A stretch of 64,000 nt of DNA from Nematopogon swammerdamellus. Its lineage: Eukaryota; Arthropoda; Insecta; Lepidoptera; Adelidae. A program made the position numbers and the translations under genes. The notes beneath the pieces were generated by a model that was not told the origin of the DNA, did not search any database, and was given only the letters and a program-made list of their open reading frames with translations. The stretch lies in the NCBI GenBank assembly GCA_946902875.1, contig OX336343.1, forward strand, positions 19,515,596 through 19,579,595, read 5' to 3'. Shown piece after piece: positions 33,100 to 46,019 of the stretch; positions within the stretch are counted from its first letter, which is position 1; each line of letters starts with the position of its first letter.

Positions 33100-36000
33100 T
33101 TTGTGATTTTAAGCTAAGCTTAAAAAAAGGCTAAAAGGCTTGTACCTTCTATATAAGGTAGCCCGTCCTTACACCATTGCCAGTATTACTGATAGCCAGT
33201 AATGATGTAAATACTTACCATTATTTTCTCCCCATTTTATTTATGCGTACCATCCCCACGTTATGGCAATATCGTCAATACGTTATTTTTTATATCTTTA
33301 TTTTAGTTGGTTGAAATAAATTGATAAAACAAATAGAAAAATACACGGAAATTATTTTTATCAGTATTAGGTTCGGTACAGTAATACATGGTAATACTGA
33401 TGATAATATTTATCGTGTACACGTGCTGCCTAATGCATTTCAAGCAGGTGCGGCAGTTAACCATGTCAGGTTGAAAACAACAATAAAATTCTAAAGTGAC
33501 GCAAGGCATGTCGACACGATATTGTCTAAATCCGTAAAATGTGGCACGGCTGCATCGGATTACGGTTGGTAGACATGAATCCGCTCTGCGGTCCGGCCGT
33601 GACAAATACTCGCTTTGACGCCGTACTTCAATCACAGAGCTGCAGGCCCATTTTGTTAGCGAGCTATTAGAAAGACGACAAACATTGATTGATCATGCAA
33701 ACTCTTTATAAAAGAAAATGGTTTCATGTGAAACTCCGCACGAAAGAATATCAAATGAAAACGTTCATCTTGCAAGAAAGAGTTAACGAAAGTGATCACT
33801 TACCCACAAATATAGATCGCGATTTGCCAAAATGCGCGAAGGCACGCGAAGGCTCATTTGAACATGGAACTCCAAAAGGCCTATGTAGATGAAGTCAGAC
33901 AACAATAATTAGCTTACCCTAGTAGCGCGGATGCTAATCGAGGCCAACCCCGTCTGGTTTAGGCCTCCGCAAAGGCGAAGACTAATACGATGACGTAAAA
34001 ACTACGCTCGAGTAATTTCTATAATTCGTCATGAAGTCATTTCATGTCTTTCAAGAAGATCGAATTCGATTGGATTGGGCTCAAGAATTTATATTTAAAG
34101 TTTTTCCAGCCTTTCATAAATTGTGTTAACTGAACGAACGAACTTCGCTTATTGCTGTCAATATCCAGTGAAGATTTTTTCTAAAAACGCCCGGTAGCCC
34201 TGCCCCGAGCACTTCAGGCCTCTAATATCAAACACGCTTTGTCCACTTTTTGCAGTTTTACAGTAGAGCATGAAAACGTTCTGTGAGCGATATATAGCGA
34301 TGTAGTTGGACATTGCTATTTCTGTTGCGCAATGGTATTTTCAGATCAATATTTATACTAGACAAAGCTATTTTTGATGTGGTATCGCCGTTGATTTCTG
34401 TAGGAAAACAGGTACTCTTTCATATTAACAAATAAAACCCATTTTCTTGGTGGGTGGACAAAGCCATGTTTGATATTAGAGGCCTGACTTGTCTGTCGGT
34501 CTGTGTGAATTGCGCTGACGCCAGACGGGTGGAAAACAATCGGTCGGTCAGATTTCTCAGCGCGGACATCGAACTCACGTCTTCCGGTTCGGCGGTTACA
34601 CAAGCCGACGCTGTGGATGGCTGCGCAGCTGTTGATGCAGATGTCATTGGTGCAGCTACACTCGTTGTTTTGTATAATCCCACTACAACCACAGATTGTA
34701 AGAGCCATATCCTTGGCTTATGGGCGTGTTAATGGTTAGAGGGATTTAAGCCGACTCTTGAGATTAAGTTGAATGTTGCTCTTGCTTGTATGTTGTGAGA
34801 TCGATGTCCCGTTCCTATGTCCAGTATAATAATAATTTATATTATGAACAATCCTTTTTACAAGAATATGAGTTCTAGTGAAATGTTCACACAGGACAAT
34901 GGTATGACATTTTGAAATATCAGATCATTTATTATAATCAGTTACGACTTAGTCTTTCTGAAACACGCGGAAGCAGTCTTCCAGAAAATTCTGGAAATAT
35001 TAGAGAAAAATGTACCGCATAAAATGTCTTGACAGCCACTAGTCGTGTGATGGCAGCGGCGCGGCGCGCATTACTAGACCGAACGGTGCGAAGACGGTCG
35101 CGTGAGAACTCTCTCACGGGGATCACCTGACGCGGCCCTGGTCTGACCTCGCACCGCTTGAGGAGGCCCCGATCTAAGGAATATGATAGACTTCATACGT
35201 AGAAAGTAGACTTATGTGTGGAACTGAAGGTAGAACTGTGGGGCTGGAACGGGAGGGAAAATAACACAATCGCTATTAGACGTTTTCGTTCACACGGGTT
35301 TGAACACATCTATATTTATTGAGGTGAAGGCATTTATTTTTCCGCAGATCTAAATTTTCTGTATATCCCTGTGTTAAGAACATATTCGTATTATCCATTC
35401 TCAAGCAAGCACTCCCAATATTATGGCTATTCCTATATTCGGATACTGGATTATGTATGATACTATATTTTGGCTCAAACGTAGTCGTAGGGTGGTCGTA
35501 GGCAATTTAATTCTCGTTTGCTTACCGTCGAAATTCGCACGCTAAAACCCGAAGGTCGAAAAGAACACCCGCTGACATGGGAGACGCTCCTTTGTTTCTG
35601 TGCCGTCTGGAGGGAGTAGTGGAACCGGTTGGTCCAGAAACACGACGAACCATGCGTAGACTCGAAACTCGCTTTATTTAGGTCCCTGGGCACAATGCCT
35701 TAGCGATTTGTTTGTATTCGGAGAATTGTATGATTTCACAACACTTGAGACTTCTTCTTCACTTTTGTTGTTACCTGTTTTTGGCGTATGCAATTTTTGA
35801 CTTTGACCCGTTTTGACCCCAATTAGCTTAGATCATTATGTACTCGTAAGTTTTCGGTATAAAAAGTAACGAAACTTGCATCGTATGCATGCAGTGACAT
35901 ATTATTTTAAAGCGTGTGTCTTTGGTGTGCGTGTGTGTTTTCAAAGTTTATTCACAGACTCTTTAGTTACATTATTTTACACAATTAGCGAGAAAATACT

Positions 36001-39000
36001 ATTCAGTGTTTGACTCTTCAGTGTTTGCTATCACACACAATGTTCCGAAAAGGGAGTATATCCGGGTAAGTCTTTACGGAAGCCATCAATGGGGTCGACC
36101 TGAAAGCAAAACTTCCTTATTTCTCTCTCATAAAACCGCCATTAGCGTACACCTCCCCGAAACCCTCCCGCGCCCTCATCTCGTTTCGCGGAGGGGTGTA
36201 TTCGCAAAGAAATCGGTCTCAATGATGCAATCACAATGCAGACGACGACGAGACGACGGGCTAGTCGAGTGTAGCTTGCGGGCATTCGAGGCAGTGCTTA
36301 GCGAAGCGACTGGTGGTGGTTTCGGTCGTTTTGAACGAATATTCCGTTTCGTGCCAGACGATATTTTCAACTATGGGATCACGAGTCACAACTCACACAC
36401 CATCGTAATGGAGACACTGCAACATCTTGCACTCCTATTATCTTGCTCTGAAGCTTACTAGAGACTCCAGATAGGTAGGTATCCAGGCGTTAATCAGTCC
36501 CATCTGAAGTCTAAAAAATAAACACCACGAACAAGATACCTACTTGATATTTGACTTATTCCGCCATATTACAAAATATTTTACTGCTTTGTTAGTAGTG
36601 ACAACTGGTGTCATAAAAATCGTTGATGGATTACTATTTTCTTTTTAAAATATTCTAGGTTTTACCTTTGTAATTTACACCGATTACGGCCTAAATGTGT
36701 TCAAGTTGAGAAATAGGTATTATTATGTTGATCGTATTGCTCGCCAGCTCTTCAAATTATACGCCACCGTATTGCAAAATGTTTTTTTTTCAAGTTTCCA
36801 TTCGGTTTTGTCTGAAATTGAATAGGAACACTCGGGCGACCTCAAGCGTATTGAGGAACAGGCGAGGGAACAGGAACGCGGTGCAGGACCCGGGAACGGC
36901 CTCAATGACCTACTTGCACGGCCGGGAGCGGGGCAGGATGTTAATGCTCACTTTTCGACCGAGGTAACCCTTTGTAACGCGCTTTTTGAAGCGTGTCCTT
37001 CGTGTCCTTCGCATATTTGTCCCGTTTCGCCAAACGTTGGCGATTGTCGTCTGATGTGCTTTGAACAACCTAAGTCCCCATCGACTGGTTTGGGTTTGTT
37101 GCGTTGATGTTTGAACGAAACGTCGATCTTAACGATTCCGCCTTTCATTGACATGTCGGTTCCATTAAAATGTTTGATATCTTCAAATGGCTTAAATTTT
37201 TTGCTATAGACGTTACTGAGGAATTCGGAAAGACGCCGAAAAATGTTCATTATTTTACAGAGCTCAAGGAAAACCTAAATTGTACGTTTCAAATTACAAT
37301 GTACTCGTATCTTTCAGCCGTTACGAAATACATAGTTCGAAGCCTGCACTCGAAATATTCCCTTCGCAGCGGCAAACTGGCATATAAATATTCACCCAGC
37401 CGAGATGAACTTTCGGAAGGAGCGCAGACTGCTCGCGGGCCATTTCCTCTGCCGTGTCGTATCGGATCGGCTGCAGTGCACATGTTACCCAGCCCAGTTG
37501 TAATATGTATCGCTCTGAATATGCTCGCCCAGAGTACTCATATGCATCGATAAACTTACGTATCTCTGTATGGAAGCTTGTGCCTCGCTAGCGGTCCGTT
37601 TTACGACCTTACCGCGAAATCCTTTGAGAGATGCACGAAGTTTGTAAATTCTACTGGATTTACATACGAACCGACTTCTGGCTGAATTTTAAACGTGCAG
37701 AGAAGATGTATGCAGGGAAACAGCGACAGTGCTATGAATTCACTCCATTCATTTAGACTTTTCATTTGAGTTTTTCCTGTCACTGTAGGGAAACACAGGC
37801 TCATCTGTATATTTTGATTATTAGTGAACGTAGGAGGTTATGTATGAGACATGCTAGCCGAGAATGCCGCTCTCATACCCAGAAGTAATCAAGCCTTACT
37901 CTCGAGAGATCGTAACACTGGAGTCATAAGACTATTTACAACTTAGAGTGGAATATGTCGCATCCGCTACTGGTTTGAAATTTCCTTTCCAGGAATTTCT
38001 GAGCTTGATAAATTGTGAGAGAACGATCGTTGCAGTATGCACCGGGAAACTCGAGGAATGCTTTTCAATTTCATCAAACTCTGCGACATTGAAAATCTTC
38101 GCTTTTTCTCACAGCCTCCGGGCTTTGAGAAAAGTCTGGGTAATTACGTTTCAAGCTGCGTATTTTTTCTTCGTTTTCATTATAATTTTCCGGCTCGAAA
38201 TGAAACTCGATAAGTGCAGATTGAGGAAGGTCCCTGAGGAGGATTTCGCTGGCGTGAGATCAGCCAGTGAACTGATTAAATTCTGTGTTATATTCGGATT
38301 TCGGTCTCAGAAATTTTTCACAAAATTACACATTCCTCTAAGTTCTGCATAGCAAAGAACTAATGTCACAGTGTTCATAATAATTGTCTGCTATTAGACA
38401 ATGTGACTTGGTGCCGTTTTGTCGGTTCGTTAGGCTTCACTGAGTTGTCGCGTTCGCTAGTGAACGCGGCACTAATACGTGCAGATTACGAAAGCAGCCG
38501 CGAAGCACGCGCCTTCCTCTATGCGAAAGCGGTGTGTTGCGTCAAAGTACGGCCGTATTTCTCAATAAACCCGCGAATAGATTGCGGGTTAAATCCACTG
38601 AGCTATATCTTATAGAGAAGTCGCAACTAGGAAATATTCAATTAATTTTTATCATAACTGCTGACGTATGCGGAAAGGTAGTGCGGGGGAACGCAGGGAT
38701 AGCGGTGGTAGGTAGGCGGAGTTTGTTTATTATAACTTTCGCTCGCACTGTGACACCCTTATTTAGTGTTTCGCTTCAGCGCGAAGTTTACTGTGCAACC
38801 GCTGAAGCTAAATATATAAACATGCAATGCATGTGAGCTGTTGCACGCACGCGTAGTAAAAACAATAGCGAGCGTCTAATAACACTGTAGCGTTGTATGC
38901 TCATTGCGCCGCGTGGTCTTGCAATGGTGGCTGGTCCTGGGCCGCCACCGCCATCAACTGAAAATACAAGTAATTTTGCCAAATTGTAGTAAATTAACGC

Positions 39001-40200
39001 GTTTTACTTGTGAAATGTTTAATTTAGATTTTGATGTGTTCTTGCTATTATTATTGCAGTATCGAAAGACAAACCACATTTTAAATGGAAAGTAGCTTGG
39101 CTCGGTGTTCACATACACAAACATGACTACCGTCGACGATCGCCTGGGGTCGACTGAAAGGAAGGCTACGAGGTAACAGATTTCGATGGGACGAAAGCAC
39201 GTGCCCTAGTGTCAGTTTCTATAAGATATAGCTCAGTGGTTAACTCGTTCAGTTCGTACTTCCGAAGGCCTCGTTCTGTGTATCGTTTTGTTGTTGGGAA
39301 CTATGAGGAAAGACTACATCCCTTTAGGGATTCAATCAACGTCTCCGAATTTCGCAGTTCTCCTGAGTAGAAAAAATCTGGTCCTTCGAGCCGGATTAGA
39401 ATAAGCGATCTATTTTTTGGACCTGGCATGGTTAGATTCATGCATCACCGGTCTGACATTGGATTCTGCAACCGCATTGTCAGGTCAGCCCATTACACAT
39501 ATTTGTAATATCACTTCCCTTTAACTGTACCGGCACAGATTAAGTAATAGTTGGCTCCAAGGAAGGGTCGAATAGAAATACCTAGGCTCGTATCAATAAC
39601 TGAAAGTTGTCGTCGCAACTCGCAAGTCGCAACCTGGAAGGCTCCTCAGCTCTGGCGGCGTGGCCTTAATGAAAAGCTTGATAAAAAAGGATTGCGTAGC
39701 GCTGGCACAGGTCCAAGTCCGGCGTTATTACGACACAACGGAACCATACGCCCCACACACCGCAGCAATCCGCTGCTGCCGTGTTTTATTTTTTTCCGGC
39801 GCGATACGGCCGCGTAAACCTTTGCACTTGAAATTGTTTTCCGTAAATAGATACTGGTCTGGTTGGTTGGTATAGGTTCTGTGTCAATAAACTTATGAAA
39901 ATGTATGCGTTCATAATGTGAATCGTGCGGAAACTAATAACATTCTGTTTGAATTTCTATTGTTGGTATAATTTCCTGTAAGCAATCTGTTTTGTTTTCC
40001 GATCAACTTTATCCATATTACCTCCGATAGGTCGTATGAAGCATTTATGCGTTCGATTAATAATTGGTTAGAAAATGTGTGTTCATCTTTTAGTGTAAAT
40101 ACAACTGGTAGATATTTCCTTATTATACTATAATGCATGACGGAATTGAGTACGTATACAAGATACGTACAGCGTATCATATATACCGTCAAGTGGGGTA
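33100..40200. other. Repeat-poor stretch without recognised exon
   Basis: About 7 kb in which almost none of the window's repeat families appear. It contains unrelated open frames (36006-36461 plus, 151 codons; 37170-37553 plus, 127 codons; 37948-38352 plus, 134 codons; 34708-34358 minus, 116 codons). None has a motif I recognise or a convincing splice context. It may be old unique intron DNA or a regulatory block. Confidence 0.5.
34213..34487. repeat. Inverted repeat, about 32 bp arms
   Basis: TCAGGCCTCTAATATCAAAC (34213) and GTTTGATATTAGAGGCCTGA (ending 34487) are exact reverse complements, extending to GCTTTGTCCAC and GTGGACAAAGC. The body of about 200 bases is single copy here. Probably a MITE. 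Confidence 0.75.
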
Positions 40201-40299
40201 TATCCGACAAGTTGAAATGTACTTACATATCTTGATGACCCAATCACGGACGTATAGCGTAAATAAACTTATTTAGATAAGAAGAAATACAAATATTTA

Positions 40300-40412
40300 T
40301 ATATTGGGGGGGGAGGGGGGGTGGGGCCTCTGTTCTATCCCCGAATATTATGAATCAATGCCTGTTCTATTCCCCATACCCAATATTATGAATCAATGCC
40401 TGTTCTATCCCT
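40300..40412 (+). repeat. G-run and short tandem duplication
   Basis: A nearly pure G tract (about 40306-40326) is followed by two copies of a unit of about 45 bases with AATATTATGAATCAATGCCT. The G-runs could form a quadruplex. Confidence 0.8.
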
Positions 40413-40636
40413 GACTAAGAAGTCGCATGCGGCGAGTAGTGCGAGTGCGAACTCATTATTTGTCCGTTAGCACGCTCGCAGCGGTGTGCGCGAGTAATTA
40501 GCACCATCATCGCGCCGGACACAAAGTACCTCGCTTGTCTGCACAAATCCGTCTCGTTTCAGCCTTTCATGATATCACACACGCGTGCCCTAGCTAAGAC
40601 TCCGTACAAGGAACATAAGTAAGAACAGCGGGTCTA

Positions 40637-40767
40637 CCGGCGTTAACTCACTCGCCAACTACTCGCATATTTCAACCAATAGCCGGGCCGGATGCCTCAA
40701 CGAACGCCTTCTGATTGGTTGAGTGAGATCGTTTCTCATACTCACATCGGCGAGTGAGTAACGCCGG
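40637..40767. repeat. Small MITE flanked by TA (131 bp)
   Basis: CCGGCGTTAACTCACTCGCC at the left end mirrors GGCGAGTGAGTAACGCCGG at the right end, and TA dinucleotides flank both sides (40635-40636, 40768-40769). This fits a Tc1/mariner-type non-autonomous element, but a two-base duplication is weak proof. Confidence 0.65.
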
Positions 40768-40769
40768 TA

Positions 40770-41850
40770 CAGGGGCAGTGCCAATTCCGCGGGTGCAAGC
40801 AAAATAGCGACACGTTCGTTAGTAGGGACCGCAGCCAGGCACTCGCCCCGAGGATGGAGTGCACGCGCTAGTCCGAAACGTCGCCCACAGTGACCGCGAA
40901 TTTAAACCATGGTAAGCCAAACACCAACCATAATGATGACATGATGTCGGCACGTTAGGTACCTACAGCATGTGCAGGAAGAAGGTGCAATGCTAGTGCT
41001 TCAGTAGGTTATTAAATTAGACATAGAGGCCTTGTTATACTCACGTTGCTCCATAAAGGGGAATAAAGGATACAGTTGACGTTTCGTTGGCTATTCTTGG
41101 TCAAAAAATTAAGTGATCGAGGCCATTGAGAATAAGTTTTGGTTTTGAATAGCTAAAGTAATATTATTCAGGCATTGGGCCTTTGTTGGAAGGCCTTAAA
41201 CTTAGACAACAATGAGGAACCTCCCTCATCTTTTATCTAAGTACATGCGTCTGGAGCCTGAAGAGGGACTTAGACTTCCTTCCGAAATTACAATAAAGTT
41301 ATATAGTAAAAAACCCGACTACGGTAAACTGACGAAATAAGGAAAGTGATCTTAAAGAGTAGTAGAAAATGCTCTGTCATGCTTCCTGTCTATTAGAATG
41401 CTTCTACAGGCCCTAAGCCCTAAAAAATAGATACTCGTGAGTGACATTACATCATGCAGTTTTATCTATAATTTTATCGATGTATTAACTAATGTGCATA
41501 TATTATTGGTATATTATTGGTTATACCAGAAAAAGAAACGCGCTATACCTAGAAGATAGTCACCTACATTCATACGTGCTAAATTCATAATCCTTCCTTT
41601 TGAAACGTCTAGACCAGCTCATGTATACATACAGCACTCTTTTAGGATTCCTATATTTATATTATTTATTCAGTGATCTCGCTTCATGCTCTATTCCAAG
41701 AATAACGTGAGCTGAAAATTTTATAAATACTTCATTCGCTTTGATGTATTACATTCCACGAACATCCTTGTTCAACCATTATCAGTGCAGGCAGAGAACG
41801 CTATTGGGAATTTGAGAGTACATTCAAAGAATTATTAAATCCCACTTACG
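40770..41850. other. Region without recognised feature
   Basis: Near 40848-40890 the phrases GAGGATGGAGTGCACGCGCT and GTCCGAAACGTCG look repeat-derived. The rest is AT-rich with nothing recognised. Confidence 0.4.
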
Positions 41851-41851
41851 T

Positions 41852-41965
41852 ATGTCGGTGTTGTGCTGTAATTTCTTCTTCACAAAGTTCTTGCAGCACA
41901 ACACTGATTACTCTGCTTAGCCCGATTGTCGGGATTCAGCGTGTGTGATATGTATGTATGTATGT
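41852..41965 (+). repeat. Dispersed repeat (GTCGTAAAAGGCGACTAAGG family), 3' end
   Basis: GTCGGTGTTGTGCTGTAATT, TTGCAGCACAACACTGATTA and GATTCAGCGTGTGTGATATG, then a GTAT microsatellite. Confidence 0.75.
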
Positions 41966-42026
41966 ATGTACCTACTGGTAGGTGAGTCTTATTTTCAGTA
42001 TTATCAATTCAGTAATATCAATCAAA

Positions 42027-42190
42027 GCAGCGGGTGGCCGAGTGGTTTGGGCATCGGCTTCTCATGCTGTTAGGTCCGAGGTTATGCGATCGGCGTGTAC
42101 CAATGAGTTTTTTCTGACGAAAAAAATTACGTGCATTTACCTACACCTGCTGCTTCACCGTTCGGAACCGATGTAAAACTGTAGGTCCCT
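42027..42190 (+). repeat. tRNA-Ser-like SINE, copy 1
   Basis: The head GCGGGTGGCCGAGTGGTTTG contains a box-A-like TGGCCGAGTGG. Box B has decayed (GAGGTTATGCGATC). The body has ATGAGTTTTTTCTGACGAAA, CACCTGCTGCTTCACCGTTC and ACTGTAGGTCCCTTCCC. The reversed copy at 43735-43980 keeps an intact box B. Confidence 0.8.
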
Positions 42191-42795
42191 TCCCTTTTTT
42201 TTTTTATCGATAGCGCGACATGTGGCATCGTTACACCTACAAGTAGGTGTCTAACGATGCCCATGGACATTATGTGATGCACGGGGATTGCGAATGTCAT
42301 GCCGGCTTGACAGGAGCCTTTTCACGCCCCTTTTGAAAAACCCCAGGCTGTACTTGGGAGGAAATAGATGGGCAGGTGTGCGTTCCACATTTTCCCGGTT
42401 CTGTGAATAAAAGACCTACAGAACCGGTTGGTGCGCATGCGTGGTAGGTCGATTGAATAGGGGTGCATCCCCTGCCCAGTACGCGTAGTGCGGAGGTGGA
42501 ATAGGGACGACGGAATCGCGTTAAACAGCTCCTCCGAACACTCCCCATGAAATAAACGATAGAACACACTCAGGGAGCCGACGTCCCCACGGAGTTGCAG
42601 TGGTTCTAAGTCGCGGGACACCACGGGGTCACCCACCAGTCGCACGGCACGACGCTGGATTCCCTTGACCCTTACTAGGTGGTAGACTGGGTTGCTACCA
42701 CCGTACTGGATGTAAGATAGCAGCCTCGGTTGTGTTATCCTTTCGTCCAGTATAAACAGCAAGCCAGGTGGCAAGGCTGGTCGGATCATGTACTC
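42191..42795 (-). mobile_element. Jockey-like retrotransposon, 3' end
   Basis: The minus-strand frame at 42789-42322 (155 codons) reads LLSYIQYGGSNPVYHLVRVK, GIQRRAVRLVGDP, DVGSLSVFYRLFHGECSEEL and FIHRTGKMWNAHLP, the C-terminal end of Jockey/CR1-type reverse transcriptase proteins. The untranslated tail continues to a T-run at 42193-42203, the reversed poly-A. It is truncated at the 5' side near 42795 within the reverse transcriptase, and the surviving frame is intact, so it is fairly young. Confidence 0.85.
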
Positions 42796-43161
42796 TGACC
42801 CCTCTAACTAAGCCAGTCACCCATACTGGATTTCACGGATTATAACTGAAACTTACCGCATAACTTCTTGTTCAAAGGTGCTTCTACTGTTATTACTTTT
42901 TCTTATTGGGAAGAGTGAAAAGTTTTCACCCCAGCGCAAAAAGTCACACAGCGAAAGTTGTACAGTTCCATGTACATAATCAACACTTTGCCGACCTCAA
43001 AGATTACCTTTCAAACGGAAACCTCACGTGAAAATACTTCGCGCAAGGGGCGCGGTCTGAATTCGGATTAAAATGACGCGACTGGAATGTTCCCAGTATG
43101 CTGGGGTTAATTTTATTTAGCGCTCCCCAGAGGTCCTCGCTCGGGTTAGCGCCGGTACAGT

Positions 43162-43432
43162 TAGGGTTGCCAACCGTACCTACTTTAAAATAAAGTATCT
43201 TACTTTATTTTAGGTCTTCGTACTTTAAACTTTTATATAGCAATAAACTACGTGAAAATACTTTATTTCAACCTAAAGTTAATTTAATGCATGAAATGAA
43301 ACGTAAACAGACAGCACCTCAGTAATCTAATGCAACGCACCATATCTTATTATATCGTACGGCCATACTTTATATTTACCTTCCCTGAAATCAGAAATAC
43401 GTTATTTCTTCTAAAAAGGGTTGGCAACCCTA
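43162..43432. repeat. hAT-like MITE (271 bp) with 8-bp duplication
   Basis: The ends TAGGGTTGCCAAC and GTTGGCAACCCTA are exact reverse complements. Identical GGTACAGT flanks stand at 43154-43161 and 43433-43440. The terminal TAGGGTTG style and eight-base duplication fit the hAT superfamily. The AT-rich interior encodes nothing. Confidence 0.93.
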
Positions 43433-43734
43433 GGTACAGTCAGAGCCTGCCGTTTTATGCTCTCTGCCCACCTGTAATCCGACCGTGTTTACATATTTAG
43501 ATGTTACACTCTCATTGTGTTTTCGCGTAGCCTCGGTTTCTGCATGTGCGGTGCGATACGAGTTGCCCCTTTGTGTTTTAGCAGACGAAACGCCTGTGTT
43601 GGTGAACCGTCTGTAAATAACTGTGGGAAAGTTTATACGAATGAAAATTAATTCCTCCGCCACCACTGAGACTGGTCTCAAAGCGAAAGAATCTTGAAAA
43701 AAGAAGAAGGAGAACACAACCGTGTCTGCTATGC

Positions 43735-43980
43735 GGCCATCTTACATCCAGTACAGTGGTACCAACCCAGTTGGCTACAATTAAGCCTACCACCTAGTAA
43801 GGGGCAAGGGAAGGGACCTACAGTTTTATGACCGGTTCCGAACGGTGAAGCAGCAGGTGTAGGTATGCACGTACATTTTTCGTCAGAAAAAAACTCATTG
43901 GTACACGCCGACCGGATTCGAACCTCGTACCTCTCGCATGAGAAACCGATGCCCAAACCACTCGGCCACCCGCTGCTTTC
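43735..43980 (-). repeat. tRNA-Ser-like SINE, copy 2 (box A and B intact)
   Basis: Read on the minus strand: GCAGCGGGTGGCCGAGTGGT (box A TGGCCGAGTGG), a serine-tRNA-like arm, GAGGTTCGAATCCGG (box B exact), then CGTGTACCAATGAGTTTTTT and the body shared with 42027, continuing to CACTGTACTGGATGTAAGAT. This copy retains the internal RNA polymerase III promoter. Confidence 0.85.
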
Positions 43981-44219
43981 CTATGTTGTCCTAACATAGT
44001 TATTCCTGACAACAGTAATCAGATTTTGTAACCTCTGAAAATGTTTCCTGACTGACTTTCGACCGTTGTTGTGCGAGCGTAAACCACAAACACCAATCCC
44101 ACGTTATTGTACTAAAAAAGATGGATGTCGCTAGATATTTGCCCAAGCTGACTAAACACTGCAATCTGCGCGTGTTTACTCATACAGACCCTTAAAGCGT
44201 TGCCTGATCCGCGTTGTTT

Positions 44220-44925
44220 GTGCACAAATACTTTCGCTCTTGTACAAATATCATCTTCTCGCCCTGCACGATCTATTATAAACATGATCCCGAATCATGG
44301 TATGATTGGAGCATCGATTTACACACCTGTAGAATCTCGTGATGTATGGAACATCGTTTTACGCACAGATCTATCCCATGAAGTATGCAACTGAACATTG
44401 TTTTGGGCACCTTCGGAATTATCCCAATAAGTATGGAGCATCGTTTTGCACACCTGCGGAAATTACCCATGAAGTTTGGAACATTGTTTTGCACACCTAA
44501 AGAATAATCTTATTGTTTATTGTATATGTAATTTCATCCATAAGTAGGTAACATACGCTTGGACATGTCGAAAATTCCGCCAGTTCTAAATTCAATGCGA
44601 AGGAGAACTGACATACAAACATCCCAATAAGTATGGAGCGTCGTTTTGCACAAACCTGCGGTATTACCCGTGAAGTTTGGAACATTGTTTTGCACAATAT
44701 CATCCCAATAAGTATGGAGCATCGTTTTGCACACCTATAGAATCATCCCAATAAGTATGGAGCATCCTTTTGCACACCTGTGGAATAATCGTAATAAGTA
44801 TGGGGCATCGTTTTGCACACCTGCGGAAATTGCGGAATTACCCATGAAGTTTGGAACATTGTTTTGCACACATACAGAATCATCCCAAAAAGTATGGAGC
44901 ATCGTTTTGCGCACCTACCGAATTA
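44220..44925 (+). repeat. Minisatellite array, about 42 bp unit, 11 cores
   Basis: The core AACATTGTTTTGCACAC or AGCATCGTTTTGCACAC recurs about every 42 bases (near 44350, 44392, 44437, 44479, 44636, 44680, 44718, 44760, 44802, 44856, 44898), interrupted once by unrelated sequence at 44500-44620. Two unit types, CCATGAAGTTTGGAAC and CAATAAGTATGGAGC, tend to alternate. Minus-strand frames read repeated CAKRCSILIG-like words but stop often. Confidence 0.85.
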
Positions 44926-45572
44926 GTTCAAGTAGTACCGGGAATTTCCAACTGACTCGTGTTCCAAACAGGCGTTGCTAATGTCGTATTTACTCGGCTC
45001 TACGTGTCTACGTGCTATGTTACCCCCGCCCGATGCCTTCGTGGTCGCGGTGGTGCCCCCCGCACGCGCGTATTCTTATCACGGACATCCGGACCCGCTG
45101 TTCCTAAAACGACTGCTTCGGGAACACTTTCTATTCGGGGAGGGAGAGACAATAAGGAGAATAGAAAGTATTAAAATTTCGAAAGATGCAGTGGAAATTT
45201 TACAGGAAAAATAGGTATGCTTGACATAAGAATTATTTCGAGCGTATACAAGAGGATTTAAGTTTTGAAATTCGGAACGTATATAAATTTTTTCTATAAA
45301 AGAATTAATCGTTACCAATTTTTCGCTTTGTGAAACAAAGCGTTTGTACGTAAATTGCGCGTAAATGAACCACATTTATCTGTTTATTTATTTATTGGAA
45401 ATATATATAATAGAATAATGGATTGATGGGGGATGACGCCTAGTACTTGTCGTTGCCTCTGTCTAAAACTTACCATAAGGCATTGGATGTCGACAGCTCC
45501 GCGCTTTGGCGACACCGTGTTCCTATACGGAGCGCTCTTGGATGGAAACACTTAAATTATAATTCCTACTAA

Positions 45573-45829
45573 AGAGCGTTTCAACTAAAAGTTCCCTTCG
45601 CCGTTATGTTGGCTCCACTGTCAGTGTCCATGTCAGTGCTTAAATTCGTGTTGCCAGATTGTGAAGATTATATTACCTAATAATGTAATCGGTATTTACC
45701 GTATAATAAATACGGTAAATACCGATAATTACGGGTAAATTTGTACGCATAGCAAACCTCACCGCTGTTTTGACAGATAGACAATGGAGCCAACATAACG
45801 GCGAAGGGAACTTTTAGTTGAAACGCTCT
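45573..45829. repeat. MITE with about 45 bp terminal inverted repeats (257 bp)
   Basis: AGAGCGTTTCAACTAAAAGT at the left end and ACTTTTAGTTGAAACGCTCT at the right end are exact mirrors, extending through CCCTTCGCCGTTATGTTGGC. An inner palindrome sits at about 45685-45740 (TCGGTATTTACCGTA and its reverse). No convincing target duplication was seen. Confidence 0.85.
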
Positions 45830-46019
45830 CTAGCCGTTATTTCTCTCGATCTGTTGTATCAACGGTATTCGCGGTGTTTAATTTTGTGCGTTAATTGCTA
45901 ACACAATAGCGGGGAAGCAGAAGCGGTGCTATATTATTATCTTTATCATCTACAATCAATCGCTATTAGATATTTCCCACGGCCTAATCTTGGCCACAAT
46001 GGGAATTTTTTGGTCTGTC

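Noticed and set aside
34358..34708. Cysteine-rich minus-strand frame (CGCSGIIQNNECSCTNDIC...)
   Set aside because: It overlaps the arm of an inverted repeat, has no signal peptide and shows no known cysteine pattern; probably chance.
36006..36461. 151-codon host gene in the repeat-poor stretch
   Set aside because: No motif, homologue or splice context is recognisable; mentioned only within the region entry.
42322..42789. Host gene of 155 codons
   Set aside because: The sequence is the C-terminal end of a Jockey-like reverse transcriptase with a reversed poly-A tail.
44220..44925. CRISPR-like array of regularly spaced repeats
   Set aside because: This is a eukaryotic minisatellite: units abut each other with no unique spacers, and there are no cas genes.
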